This document shows positions 12,283 to 24,406 of a DNA stretch of 64,000 nt, in pieces. Location: contig NC_088100.1 in the NCBI RefSeq assembly GCF_036370855.1, positions 35,228,563-35,292,562 on the forward strand, written 5' to 3'. This DNA is from Dromaius novaehollandiae. Taxonomy: Eukaryota > Chordata > Aves > Casuariiformes > Dromaiidae. The notes under the pieces are model-generated. The model was not told the DNA's origin and did no database searches. It worked only from the letters and a program-made list of their open reading frames with translations. Numbering within the stretch: position 1 is the stretch's first letter; each line of letters opens with the position of its first letter. A program made the translations under genes and the position numbers.

Positions 12283-13045
12283 CTACAATAAACATATAAA
12301 AGAGTTAATACAGTGTTTCAATCCAGTAATATCAATGACAAGTTTCTCATAATCAGAGAAAAAAGCAACAGAGAATGATCTATCTCAATACCCAATGACA
12401 ACCTTAGAATGATACACTTTCCTCTTTCCTAAAACATGAATTTTGAAATATTAAACTTCAAACAACTAAACTGTTCTCAATAATGAACAAAATTACTGAA
12501 TTAGGTGTTCAATAAATTCCAGGAAATTGAAACACAAAATGCACATACAAAACGTGCTACCCTTAAACATATCATGGTCCAATCCTGATCCAGTATCACT
12601 ATTACACTGATTATTTCTCGAAGTGTAATGGAATAATGGATGTCTTACATAGCCATTATCAGAGGACATGTGACATCACTGCTTCCTTCCCTGATGTGCA
12701 ATATTTCCCTTGGGAAAAGTATTCAAGTGAAATACAATACAATTCCATAATTTTAAGGAAAGAGCACAGAGAAGAAGCAAAGTGATTCTACTTGCATCTT
12801 GTTCCTTCCAATGGAAAAGCATCCAAAAGTACTTGCAGCCCCACAGAGTAAAAGCTATGATAAGAAAAGCTCTTTACTTGAAAAATCCACAGCTCCCTCC
12901 TGCACGCCCTGTGCTGCTACCCAAATTCAATAATAAACCTGAGAAAGATGGGAACATCTGTTCTAACACCTAACTTGGATACAAGTAAAAATAAATCTAT
13001 GTTTTTAAAAGATATAATAATATAACAAAATTTTATAAAGCTTAC

Positions 13046-13162
13046 CATTTGTAGGGACCACCGTTATCCTGTAACCCACTATTGCATCAGGTGGCCTTTT
13101 CCATGACATTTGAACATTATGTTCATCTATAATTGTAAAATTCAAGTCTGACGGTGGATTAA
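13046..13162 (-). CDS. COL12A1: COL12A1 exon: FN3-1, first half (residues ~25-63)
   Basis: This 117-base exon is phase 1 to phase 1. The acceptor is TTTTGCAG|TTAATC and the donor AAATG|GTAAG. The translation begins [20 protein letters not shown] and continues with the core Trp and the VGYRITV strand of a fibronectin type III fold. It is the first domain after the signal peptide and follows an 8.2 kb intron. An Asn-Phe-Thr glycosylation sequon lies where I recall the human protein having Asn-Phe-Lys. The exon is too short to show up as a long open frame; it was found by reading across its splice sites. Confidence 0.93.
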
Positions 13163-15461
13163 CTGCAAAAGATTTATACCAGGTAGATGTTTAAAAGTTT
13201 GAACAAGCTTTGGCAAATGAATAAATAAAATAATGTTGAGCAAAGCTTACTACAATTGTCTTTGCATAAATTTGTTTCCAACAAATATACAGATATGTTG
13301 TTGGAAAAGAATAAAATAAAAGCTGATGAAATATGACAAAACATCAAAGAGTATACGCATTACAGAGGACAGCACAGAACATATGTTTCTTGAGTTGCCA
13401 AGACATTCAAGAATGGCCAGCAAAATCAAGCACAATAGAAAACACATTTGGATACATGTACACTGAGTTCACAGATAATCACCACATATGCAAACGTTTC
13501 ACATAACAATTAAAGGAATTTTGGTACATGCTGGGTGCAATTCATACAAGCATGCCAAATCACAACCTGCTGACAACACCGTGAGATCATTCAGAACATT
13601 GAGAACACCATATTCTTCTTAATTAGACAGCAAAGGATTGATCAGCTTTTTAAGTCTCTGCATAGTCATATTTCTTATCAATTATATTTCACTGAATCTA
13701 GAAACTTGGCAGAGAAAAAATATTTTTAGGAATACAGAGAATGATTGAGCATTTAATGTTAAGCAATACAATTTCTATTGGGGTGTAGATACAAATATAC
13801 ATGTAAAATGTATATCAGTAATAATGACATATTGATGTATCATTTTATTTCAAAATGCTGAGAGCTCCACCCCTTCGTTCCTAGAAGCCACTAAAGTGAC
13901 ATACTTTGCTTATGGCGGCAAAGAGCTCAGGATTTAAAGGGTTAATACATAGTAACAGTTGCAATTTGCTGAAATATTTGAGCTGATGCAAAAATTCACA
14001 AAAGCAAGATTCCACCTGTTTACACCAAATTGCTGTACAATTTCCAAGGTGTAAACTTGTTTTCATGTTCCCTTTGCAGCAGGTGTACCCATACCAGTAG
14101 TGGCATTTTAACATAAAATGCCAGTATGGTTCCATACAACACAATGGTTAATTATGAAAAGACAACATCAAAGTATATTTATGGACATTTATTCACAGAA
14201 TTTATAGAAAACAGCAAAGAGGGCACCAGTGATCTGAACAAATGACCGCAAATAAAACTTGTAGGAGCTGATGACAGAAGTAACTGAACAGTACAGAAAG
14301 AAATAGTTTACATACGCTATTTTGCAGCATCATGCATATGTATAGGAAATGTTGATTATTATTTTTTTAGCTTCCCACGATGGACAAAAGCCTCCATGTA
14401 CAAGGTTCATTGCACAAAGACGTTTCATAAATATTTTATAATGATATTCTCTTTGTAAAATTGTCATGCGTCTTCATGCAGTATTTTACTGACTCACTGT
14501 CAGTGCATGGTAGGTGTATTATATATTACTGTTTAAATAGGTCTACAAAGTAAGATTAGATTCAGCCATACTCTCCTTAACTATTTTAGACTGTTTCGCA
14601 GGCATTTTAAATAGTCAGATCTTCTCTGCTTCATGGAAGATCTCCATCAAATCTCAGATATGATTGGTTGCTTTGTTTTTTAACATAATTTAAAGAGCAG
14701 ATAAAGAAACAAATGCTAGAATGTGTACTTATGATAAGACACTGTACAATTACAGTGAGTAATACTGAGCTTAAAAAATTGAAAATGAAATATATCATGT
14801 AGGCATTCTTTTTGCTTTTAATTTACCGTCATTTCCAAACATAGGATAATATGGCTTTGTAATACTGATACAACAGATACGCTAGTATTGGAGGAAATGT
14901 TATTTTTCCTATTGTCCATACACAGGCAGTGAGATTAGACTATTAACCTGCATGCACAGTTTATTCATCATTCTGTTTACTACAATCACATTGCTAGAGA
15001 AAGCAAGGTAGTTACTTAGTATCAAAGTCATGCAGCCGGTGTTAATAGTAAAATACATATAGGTACTAAGAATATCATTATAAAATATTGTTTCAGTAGC
15101 AATGGCTCAGGACAAATTTAATGCAAAGGCAGAGACAACTGACCTGAGCATGCTTTAAAAAAAATTCAGTACATGGAAAAAATAGCGCCACCAACCTTGC
15201 AAGTAAATTGACCTGTTGCAGCTGAGACTTTAGGCTTTAACTGCTGAAGGACAGCAGCAGCCCAACTTGTTGATATCCAAATGACCGGATTCCAGATAAA
15301 CTGAAAAACTGACTGTGAGGAAAAGTCTTTAACATTTTAAAGGATTTTAATCCATTTTATGAAAATTCAAATGTGGATCTTGGCAGTTAGAAAGAATAGT
15401 ACATCCATATGTAATTAATGTATCCTTTCATCCATGTATTCATAGCCTTATAAAACAACAG

Positions 15462-15712
15462 TGATGTGGAGGACCTTAGAAGTCCCCTAGTCCATCCCAT
15501 GACCAAGACAAGATCATTTGTCCCATGTCATTCCTGACATGTTTGCTAAAATCATTCTTAAAGACCTCCACTGTCAGAAAGTCCGACAGCTTCCCCTAGG
15601 ATCCACTCCAATGACTCACTTCCTCCATCATCATAAAGATACTCATTCCTGAGACCTAACCTGAATCTTCGTTGCTGAAGTTTAAATCCATTAATTCTCA
15701 TCTTGCAGCTTA
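15462..15712 (-). mobile_element. CR1 LINE 3'-end fragment
   Basis: On the plus strand the sequence runs from GGACCTTAGAAGTCCCCTAG through GTCATTCCTGACATG and TTCTTAAAGACCTCCA to CCTGAATCTTCGTTGC. This is the order of motifs in the reverse complement of the avian/reptile CR1 3' region, so the element is on the minus strand. It is 5'-truncated, as CR1 copies nearly always are, and clearly diverged. Confidence 0.75.
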
Positions 15713-17654
15713 TCAAACTAAAGCACTAAATGTTTCTCCCACTGAATTCCCAAAAGGAGCTTTGCCCAAGTGAAAAAAGCAGGTTTGGGTCCGATGTCAT
15801 CAAAATGTCTTCTGGATGAATGTTACTCGGGTGATAGAAGATTTTTCTGGCCCCTGAGCTTTTGATACTCATACAGAACATCACAAACATCCATGGACCT
15901 TCACATGGACCAGGTTTCACCTCTGTGAAACTGGCTGCAGGATCAAACTATGTGACCAAACTGTGGTCACATGACTGAGCGCATTAAGTCAATCCGAAGT
16001 ACAGCAAAATATGTAGATAATAAAAATCTTATTGTGATAATCAAACAAGGCAACCATTACTCGGCTTTATTAAAATTCTTCTTCTGCAAGGGAATGCACC
16101 ATTGGAAAAATAATATAGCTGTGATATGGATGCAGACCAGACTTTTACAAACAAAACACCCCAGTAATGATAGGAGTTTGTCCCATGAAAGGCATAAGCC
16201 TTAAAACTCTCATTCTACAAAAGCTTAAGTATGAGCACAGCTTTACTCAAGCAAGCAATCTTGATGGAGGGCTACTCACACAAGTGAGGCTGCATTTATG
16301 CTTACAGTGTAGACAGTAATGATCATCTTGATCCTGCGTCCATCAAAATTAATGACCAACCTCTCACTGACTTGTCAAGGTGCATGATCATGACTGTAAC
16401 ATGTGGTGGTATTATAGTATTCCCGTAAGTATTAAAATAGAGGCTAGTGAGTTAAAATGCTGGGTAGAAGGGAAGAAAAGAAATGTACATTTTGCTTAGG
16501 TGGTCATAGAGAATGGACTTGAAACCACATTTACATCCTTAAGTCATAATACTCCATACATGGACATACACTAAGCTAAGTCAGGCACAGAAGTCACTGA
16601 TTTCACTTATGATGCGCAGAAATGTATGGTTCCCCTACAAGCTTCCAGTGAAGTAAAAAATTGCTGTATGACAATATCAGTACCTAATGTTTCCGTAACA
16701 CTAACTTCCACTGCTTTTAGAATGACCATAAGATAACTTCCTTCATTGTATATCCTATCTCATATATCACAAAAGAAAAAAAAAACAGATATAATATACT
16801 TAACTCATTGCCACTCTTTGCATTATATACATATATAATAGCAGTATATTTTCTGAAACAAAAAATATAGAGCAAGATATTTTTCTTATGTTATGTACGT
16901 CTTATACTAGCTTGTATTACTTAACTGGTAACACAAACCTAATGTATAAAAGTCTACAGCTTTTTACAGATAACACAATGTGACTGCTTCAGGATCTCAA
17001 TGAATATCTAATAAGATAGAAGAAAAACAAAACCAGGAGATCAAGCAATTTAAATCTAAAATCAGATTTTAGAATGATGTAATTTGGAAGTAGCTGCCAT
17101 CCACAACCCCTATGTGAAACAAAATCTGTAATTCCATCACTGGGGAAAAAAAAACTATAATTAGTATGTAAATTAACATGTTAGCAGGCCATAGAAGTTG
17201 AAGAACAAGCTCACTCTTGGCCTCACTGACATAAGCCCAGCTGAGGCTGAGAGATACCAATATTCCTCATTTACTCTTTTCTTGATATATGGCACGAATT
17301 TGTGTTGACACAAGTAACTATATCACCATCCCAGTCAAGCTCCTTTGAAGTCAGTGTTGCCAATCTGAATGGGAGGAAGAATGAGTTGTAACCCAGCAAC
17401 ATAGTAAAGAGCTCCTTCTCAGCCTTGTTAGATATTCATTGACAATCACAACACAAAAACATTGCCATCTGTTTGCATTTTTTTAATTTTATATATGTAT
17501 ATAAAATTTCTTTAAAATACAAGATAACTCACGAGTATACTTTGAAAACATTTCATTTTTAATATATGTTTATCAAGCTATATGTAACAACACAATTGTA
17601 TATAAATGCATATACTGCATGTGTGAATATTTACAGAATGTTAGGCATGTTTCT

Positions 17655-17712
17655 GCATATATATGCATGTATGTGCATAAGTATCTCTATACATACACAC
17701 ACACACATATAC
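17655..17712. repeat. TA/CA-rich simple repeat
   Basis: Alternating ATATATGCATGTATGTGCAT is followed by ACATACACACACACACATAT. It is an interrupted purine-pyrimidine microsatellite inside the long COL12A1 intron. Confidence 0.85.
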
Positions 17713-19015
17713 TTTGCTTCTAATTATCAGTAGGAAAAACAGGGAGTTACAAGTCACCTTCATGAATATACAAATTGTACTTTCACACTTAAAATTACCA
17801 GATTCTGTAAGGCAGTCAATCTCTCTTTAGGAACCTAGAAATCAGCAACTGATTTCTCAAAAGACAGAGATCAGATATCAACCAGTAACGAAATAAAGGT
17901 CCCACCAACAAGATCCAAAGCCAAATAGGTGAATAACTTGTAAAGTTTTAGCTATCCTGGATCACCTCTGAACCATACTCTAAGAATATTAATGCATTCA
18001 ACACATGAAAAACTTTTTAATCCTCTATAACTGCAGTGCTGCAAATATTTGTCACTTACTGTATTTTATGTTTTGGAGATAGTTTTTTTATTTGAAAAAC
18101 CTTTTTCTACATGAAGCCCTAAACTACACACAGGTCAAATCCCTTGCTCAGAGATGCTCTCCTTCCCTACCTCCAGTCTAGAAAACAGATTTTTCTAGGT
18201 CTGAATCAGTTCCTAAAAAGCCAGACTCAGAACTTTCAAATGTTCAGTGGGATCAGAAATATAATGTGTTACTAATTAAAATACCACGGCATATGCCTGA
18301 CACAACGATATACACAGAATGCACTGGAGTATTGCAGTGCTGGACTGCAGAGACAAGACGAGAAGTTTGAGCTGCGAGCAGAGAAGTCAGAAGGACAGCA
18401 AAATAGAAAAAGTAGAATTTCACTGTAAAAGAAAAGAGCAAAATGCAGAGGCTGAAAACTGAACTGGCTTCCTTGTCCAGAGTGAACAATAAAACTTCCC
18501 CAGTGAAACGCCATGAAATTATTTAGGCTTTAGTTGGCTTTACCCGCTCTACTGCTACAGTAAATGTCCAAATATAAACCCCTGCACTGGATTATTTCTG
18601 TAGGGAAGCTCTATCAGCATTACTGCAGCTCACTACCCTGCCAACAGCAACAGACCACTGCTCTCATGAAGGACCACAGAGCACCTGTGATACTGATCAA
18701 GAAACAGTTTCATTCTGGCGTATTTAGAAATCTGTGCACATCAATATCAGATCTACTTCCAGGGGAGACTGAAAAATAAAGGCAGGCGAGCAGAAAAACA
18801 GAAAAACTATGTTCTTCCCTCCCTTTGCCTTCACTCCACCTTCCCAGCCCACACCTACAACAAATGGTCACCATCAAAAGGTCGTCTACCTTTTCCTCCT
18901 CTCCCTTTTTAATCTTTTTCATCACCAGGTGCCTACATGTATCTCAGGAAAACAAAATTCTGCAATTTTCTGCAAAAAAGACGCACCTCTGCTGAAAACC
19001 ATAGGGACAGCCATG

Positions 19016-19034
19016 AAAAAAAAAAAAAAAAAAA
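19016..19034 (+). repeat. A19 homopolymer run
   Basis: Nineteen consecutive A residues are followed by GAAAAGAAA. No target-site duplication or upstream retrosequence was recognised, so this is most simply a length-unstable mononucleotide tract in the COL12A1 intron. Confidence 0.85.
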
Positions 19035-20564
19035 GAAAAGAAATGCACTAAAGAAGCACCAATTTTGGCACTGGCAGCCTGAGACAGGAATGGTGGGGAA
19101 AGGATTGTGCCACAATGTGAGCGAAAGTTGGAGGAATAGACTAAAGGGACAAACATCCACAGGAGAACCTCAGTTCAGCAGACAGGTATAAAGTTGTAAT
19201 GAGACCAGAACTAAAGTAAGATACAATGTACAATTGACAAAACGATTCAAAATTGAACCACAAAGTTAAAACAGTACAGAAGGATGGCCAGTTTAGTGCA
19301 AACAAAAAAATACCCTGCAGAAAGCTCCATAAAAGTAGTTTCTGCAAGAGTAAATCCTATGGTACTCCTAGTTTTGATATCCCATTTTCAGCACCACTAC
19401 TCACTGCACATCCTTCTCAACATACTTTTCTGCTCTTCAAAACTCTTGAGTTATGAAAAGTTTCTTTTAGAAAGCTGACTGCCGTAGATTATGCATTTCA
19501 TTTAACACAAATTTCTGAACTGACAACTGCTCTACAACTCACAAGATCAGGCTTTACCTATTCTTTTGCTTAACAATGGCCCACACCTCAAAATCAGAAT
19601 TAAACAAACTTGGACAGCTTGACTGGTAATGCATTTAGTTTCACTCTTACAGCATAACTGTGTGCTTCTCCAAACGTATTTTTCTAGCTTTCAATAACAG
19701 TACTCAAACTATTGCTATTTTAGTCCACACTACAGCTAATTTAAACATTCTCACTTATATTTTGAAACTACCCACTCCATAAATGTAAACAGTGGAGCAG
19801 GACAACAGCAACACGACTAGCTCTGAATGAGACCCTTCCTAAAAGGGGGAAGAATGCACAAATACACTCACCCTCCTCTTCCCTCAAAACCATGTATTTT
19901 TTCAGCTTTCTCTGGAGCAGTGGTCCTGCATTTCAAATGCAATTCTGAAATGACTTTAAATCACCTTTCTGGCTTTTCAGCCAACAACAACATAGCGTGA
20001 GAGGGGAGGCAGCAGGCTGATTCTCTCCTAGGGTGACCAGATGTTGTACTACTAGTAAAAAGTCATCGTTTCCAGAAAGCCAATCTCCTTTAAGCCTGCG
20101 TGCCCCAAGCAAGCACTGCTGCTGTGGGAGGAAATACCCCAGAGGAGTTTCTGAGATGCTGCGCTTTTAGCAGCCATGAGCCAAGGCTACCATGTCCAGA
20201 TACAGAGAGGAATCCAGCGGGCCATCATCAGACAACTCGCTTCCATCCAATATGGAAAGAGAAGGAAGGGAAATGCTGAATTATCAGAACCTGGCTGCTG
20301 CTTTTACCAAAAAGTCTGGGAGAGTTCAAACCCGGAGGTTTGATTAAGCCTAATATGGAGTCATGCCACAAAGGTCATATATAGTCATTGCAGAGCAGGC
20401 CATGAAGATGGGCCTCATATCATTTTTTTTCTTTCCCCTGGCACACACTGATAACAAAAATACTATTACTACTGCTACCACAGCCATTCAGCCCACACAT
20501 GAGAAGATAAACACAGTTACCCTCATACTTGCTGTCAATCCACCAGGGAGGCAAACGCTCAGGG

Positions 20565-21470
20565 GCCAGGTCATTTTGAAGCGCATGGAGGCAGGCGCCA
20601 AACCCGTCTGCCACTGTCCGACCCCGCAGCTCTCCCCCGCAGCGGGAGGCAGGACGCTGCCGGGGACCTGCACCTGCGGCAAGGCCGGGCCGGGGCCCCG
20701 CAAGAAGAAGAAGAAGAAAAGGCCTCTCTGTGGAAGACGGCGCCACACGCGTGCCAGAGCCCAGCGGGTCCCGGCGGCCCCATCTCCCCGGGGCTCACAG
20801 GGCGCCCGGCGCGCGGAGGCCCCCAAGGCCGCCCCCACCCAGGCCCCGGGAGCGACGCCTCCCCTCAGGGCCGGCCCAAACAAACCACACAGGCGCAGAG
20901 AGCCGGACTCTGTGGGAGCATTTTATTGTAAAACTGTGCGTTGTTTTGCGTGTGCGTGGGTGCGGTTTTGTGGTGTGGGGTTTTTTGTTGTTTTTTGGTC
21001 TCCAAAAACGTTTTTGCGGCCTTACAGTGCCACTCGCAGCCAGCAGGGTGCGCGGCGGGGCCGCGGGGCGGGAGGCGGCGGCGGCAGCGCGCTGCTGCGC
21101 GGGCGCGGGCGCTGCGCGGGGGCGGGCGGGGGCGCGCAGCGCGTCTCCTGCCTGCGGGGGCGGTGTGGACAGCACACCAGAGAGACAGAGAGAGGAGCGG
21201 CGCTTTGCCTGGCTAGCTGGAAGACACAGAGCACAGGAGAGCTGGGCAAGGAAGGAAAGGCGTTTCTCTGAAGGAGAGAAGGAAAGTGCAGTATTACACG
21301 CAAAAAAGGGAGAGGGAAGGCGGGCGGGAGGGAGGCTCGTCACCCAACGCGAGGGGCAGGGGCAGAGGTTACCTTCAGCCTCTACGCGGGAGAGGAGGGC
21401 GGCCGCGCACAGGGCAGCCAGCGCCGCGCACAGCTCCGTCTTCATCTCTGCGCTGCCGGGTTACAGCGAC
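20565..21470. promoter_or_regulatory. CpG island around the COL12A1 signal-peptide exon
   Basis: The stretch is very rich in G+C and CpG dinucleotides, unlike the AT-rich intron to its left. It covers the signal-peptide exon and the first 800 bases of the following intron. A G/T-rich patch at about 20936-21003 interrupts it. Long open frames on both strands here are a by-product of high GC and not coding. It is likely part of the unmethylated 5' region of COL12A1. Confidence 0.75.
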
Positions 21471-21480
21471 ATGAATGAAT
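21373..21480 (-). CDS. COL12A1: COL12A1 signal-peptide exon with start codon
   Basis: The ATG is at 21445-21443 and 73 coding bases give 24 residues plus one base. The peptide starts MKTELCAALAAL and ends SRVEAE, a typical secretory signal with a hydrophobic Ala/Leu core. The human protein has a matching signal ending in EAE at the same exon border. The donor is GAAG|GTAACC at 21373/21372. An acceptor (CTGCAG) at 21481-21482 with a long C/T tract behind it places the exon start at 21480. This implies a separate non-coding exon upstream. The exon sits in very GC-rich DNA. Confidence 0.93.
21461..21472 (-). other. Three-codon upstream ORF in COL12A1 5' leader
   Basis: Within the inferred 5' leader part of the signal-peptide exon, an ATG at 21472-21470 is followed by TCG, CTG and TAA, ending 15 bases before the main ATG. 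This Met-Ser-Leu-stop mini ORF would be met first by a scanning ribosome if the exon start at 21480 is right. Its effect on translation is inferred and untested. Confidence 0.6.
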
Positions 21481-21969
21481 CTGCAGCCACAGGGGGGGGA
21501 ATAAAAATAAAAAAAAAAGGAAAGAGAAAGGAGGAAGAAGGAGACAAGACGCACGGATTAGAGGTCGGCGTGGGTGTATTCATGACACACAAAAACGGGG
21601 AGCTGTGGACGCCGCTTTGTTCCCTCCCCCCTCCCCGCACCCACCCACGGGACCAGGTTGGAACCTTTCGACTTGAACGCCGTCCAAAACGGTGACAGCT
21701 CGCCGTGACTAACCGGAGAGCCCAGCCGCGCAATTAACGCGCCTTTTGTCCCCGGCGCGGCCGCGGCCCCGGGCGCCCGCTCCCTGCGCGGCTGCAGCGC
21801 CGAGCGCCGCCGCGGCTCAGCCGGGGGTCGCAGCCGCCCCCGAGCCACCAAATGGCTCTTTCAGCTGGGCATTTCGTTCGGCTCCTTTTTCATAACTGTT
21901 GAAGCACTTAGTTAACTGCGTTTTACTGGTCTCAAGGCAGTTCGGAAACTGCAGTAAAACTTGGGTTGC

Positions 21970-21988
21970 TTTTTTTTTTTTTTTTTTT
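21970..21988 (+). repeat. T19 homopolymer run
   Basis: Nineteen T residues on the plus strand lie in the interval between the two GC-rich blocks, inside the inferred first intron of COL12A1. Confidence 0.85.
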
Positions 21989-24156
21989 GAGGGGTTCTGT
22001 CTACGAATGTGCAATTCTTCATTTCTTGAAGGTCTGAAATAGATTTTGCAGAAACGTGTGTAACACACAGCTGAAACCTGAAGCGTCTGCCTAGCCACGA
22101 TGTTTCAACATCTGATAATTCATTTACACATTCTGAGAGAAAATGCTTTTAAAATACACCATAAAAAGTAGGCAGGAGAATGAGTCCCTCGATCACTGCA
22201 GGTTGCCTAGCAAAATAGGTGGGAATCAGGCCGATTGAGTGGCTCCTGATTGCAAGCAGCAATACCTCTATAACGCCATATGCTCAAAGTCACAACAAAA
22301 TACTCCAGTAAAAGTTCCATACGAATTTTTGTCTAAGAGCTAATATGTACGGCTTTCATTACGTATGCATAAGTGCGGTTTTTTCATCTCGGTAAGTAGG
22401 AGAGGAGTGATTTGTTTGAATACAGTAATAAATACATCATATATCATAATTAGGCTGGAGGAAAGAGAATTCCACAAGCAATTGAGCAACAGATTTCATC
22501 GGGAAGGTGCCAAAAGCAAAACAAACGGAGAAAAATGCATAAATCACTGGCCCGTGGAAACAGCTGAAAAGGAATTATTTTCCTGCCATCTACGGATCTA
22601 AACAGCAAGGCACATTTAGCGGGGAGACGCTATCGAGATCCAAGAATACCCTTCCCAGCTACTGGGAAGCTCACAGGCTGCATACAGCTGCCAGAGCCCG
22701 CTGCCTTACAGTGAGCAAAATGACCAAGATCCCGCAGAAAAACTGAGCTATGGTTTCCATTCAGTGATACCTCCCGCAGGTAAAAAGAAGTGCGATATTG
22801 ACCGTAATGGGCCCCCGCCTCTCGCATGAGAAGGACCGAAATTAATATCAAACGGCCCTTGAGAGCGCCGCAGTGCTTTCGCTGCTGCGCGGGGGAGCGG
22901 CGAGCCCTGGGCACGCTCACTCGAAAGCTCTCCGCAGCGAGCTCGCCCAGCTTTCAAACTCAGTGTTTGAAAGGACTTTTGTCCCGGAAACGTTGTGTGG
23001 GCTTGGAGTGCCATCTTTTGATCCTTCTGAAGAGCATCAGAGATGAACCATCGCGCAAAGGCATCTAGAACTTCGTTCTTTGCTACTGCTGCAAGGGTGC
23101 CCGGCCTGATACACATTTTTTTTTCTTTTCCGAAATAAAACTTCTCAGCCAAAGCATGCGTTTGACCGCCTAGCCAACACTTCGTTTTCTTCCCTCAAAC
23201 TTGGGCGTTTGAAAGAGTGCCTGGAGGTGGCGGGGGAACCGTCCGCTCCTGGCGGCACTGGGACAAAAGCAGACTTTGTAGCAGGACTAAAGGTGTTACC
23301 TTTAATCTTAAATGATAACTATATTAAAAAAGGTGCTTTCGCCAATACCAGTCCAATCTCACACTAATTCCAACCACGAAAATTACCCAACGCAATTCCA
23401 AACCGCGCAGCGAGCGACATTCACCACTTTCAAGAAGAGAAAAAACTTAAACGAAAAAAAAATAATTGAAAGAAAAACCCACTAGCTGTCAGAGCCATAA
23501 AAACTCGAACCGGCAGAAAGACCTTACGGGGAGCTGCGCGTACCCGGGGGCGGGGAAGGGAGCGCTGTCCCCCGCAGGCGCAGCCTTAGCACCCCTCGCC
23601 GGCGCCGGCGCTGCGCCCCCGCCGCGGCCGCGTCTTGCGCGGGCGGGACGCGGCTCTGCGCGGGCACCTGCCAGCGCCGTGCCCGACGGCGGCGGGTGGC
23701 CGGCAGGGACACCCACACCCCCACACCTACACCTACAGCCGCACACGCCTCCGCCCGTGTCAGCCCTCGGCCCAGCGCTACCGACCGCGCCCCGGCGCGC
23801 AGGGCGGGCGAGGGGCGCAGCGCGGAGCAGGCGCGGGCGCCGCCGCCGGGCTCGCACAGACCTTGGGGGCGGCGGCCGGGTGCCGGGGCCGGTGGCGGGG
23901 CAGCTCCTGCGGCGGCGGCTCCAGCAGCGGCAGCAGCGGCCGTGGGACCTGGATGGAGGGAGGAGGAGAAAGGATGAAGCTCCGGGGCACCTTGTGGAGG
24001 CGGCGGCGAGTGGCAGCGGCGGCGAGGGAGGCGCGGAAGCAGCGGCAGGAGCTGGGCGCGGAGCAGGCGCCTGGGTCGCTGTAGCTCCCAACGCGAGGGT
24101 CCGCCCGGGAAGACTTGCCTTCTCCGAGTGGGAAGAGCCTCGTCTCAATCTGCTAC

Positions 24157-24162
24157 TTAATA
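24157..24162 (-). promoter_or_regulatory. TATTAA, possible weak TATA-like element of COL12A1
   Basis: On the minus strand CTCTATTAAGTAG stands in a short AT-rich break inside the CpG island. If it acts as a TATA-like box, transcription would start near 24130, giving a GC-rich 5' leader. This is position-based inference only. Confidence 0.25.
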
Positions 24163-24390
24163 GAGGGCTGTTCCCAGCTCTCAATTTACCCTCGTAAGCG
24201 GTTACGAAACTGCAGGGAAGGTGGACTGCTGCCACCGGATGATATATGCGCTCCTCTGCTCCAGCAGGGAAGGGGATCCACTTCTGGAAACTGGCGCATA
24301 CCTCGGCGCATTCCTGCGGCATGAGGCGGGCAGGGGCCCGGCCGCCGTGCCAGCGACCGCCCCGCCGCAGCGGCAGCCCCGCCGGGGACC

Positions 24391-24406
24391 GGGGGGGGGG
24401 GGGGGG
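24391..24406 (+). repeat. G16 run in CpG island
   Basis: Sixteen consecutive G residues are flanked by other short G runs (GGGG at both sides). The tract could form a G-quadruplex on the plus strand and is a common place for assembly or polymerase errors. Confidence 0.85.

Larger units (their letters stand above)
13163..21372 (-). other. COL12A1 8.2-kb intron after the signal-peptide exon
   Basis: This is the largest mapped intron of the gene, between the signal-peptide exon and FN3-1. It is AT-rich for most of its length and turns GC-rich from about 20.57 kb. It contains a CR1 fragment at 15462-15712, a TA/CA simple repeat near 17.7 kb and an A19 run at 19016-19034. No coding exon with both splice sites was found inside it. 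Confidence 0.8.
1246..21480 (-). other. COL12A1: COL12A1 gene, 5' part (collagen XII alpha-1 chain)
   Basis: This is the gene-level span from the signal-peptide exon to the last exon visible here. Twelve coding exons, all with GT-AG borders, join in one frame to give about 902 residues: signal peptide, FN3-1, VWA1, FN3-2, VWA2, FN3-3, FN3-4, FN3-5. This is the N-terminal order of collagen XII, a homotrimeric FACIT collagen that decorates collagen I fibrils in tendon, ligament and other dense matrix. The full chain is about 3,000 residues, so roughly two thirds (further FN3 repeats, VWA3, VWA4, TSPN and the collagen helices) lies beyond position 1. Identity rests on near-identity to remembered human COL12A1 across several exons. 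Confidence 0.97.

Noticed and set aside
18253-18514. Phe-rich minus-strand frames of about 80 codons
   Set aside because: Overlapping frames in an AT-rich intron with no start context or splice sites; the Phe content reflects A/T-rich DNA.
20363-21271. 302-codon plus-strand open frame, and overlapping 321- and 216-codon frames
   Set aside because: It lies in the CpG island; high GC removes stop codons in several frames at once. The composition is Arg/Ala/Pro/Gly-rich with no domain, and the true coding part is only the 73-base signal exon on the minus strand.
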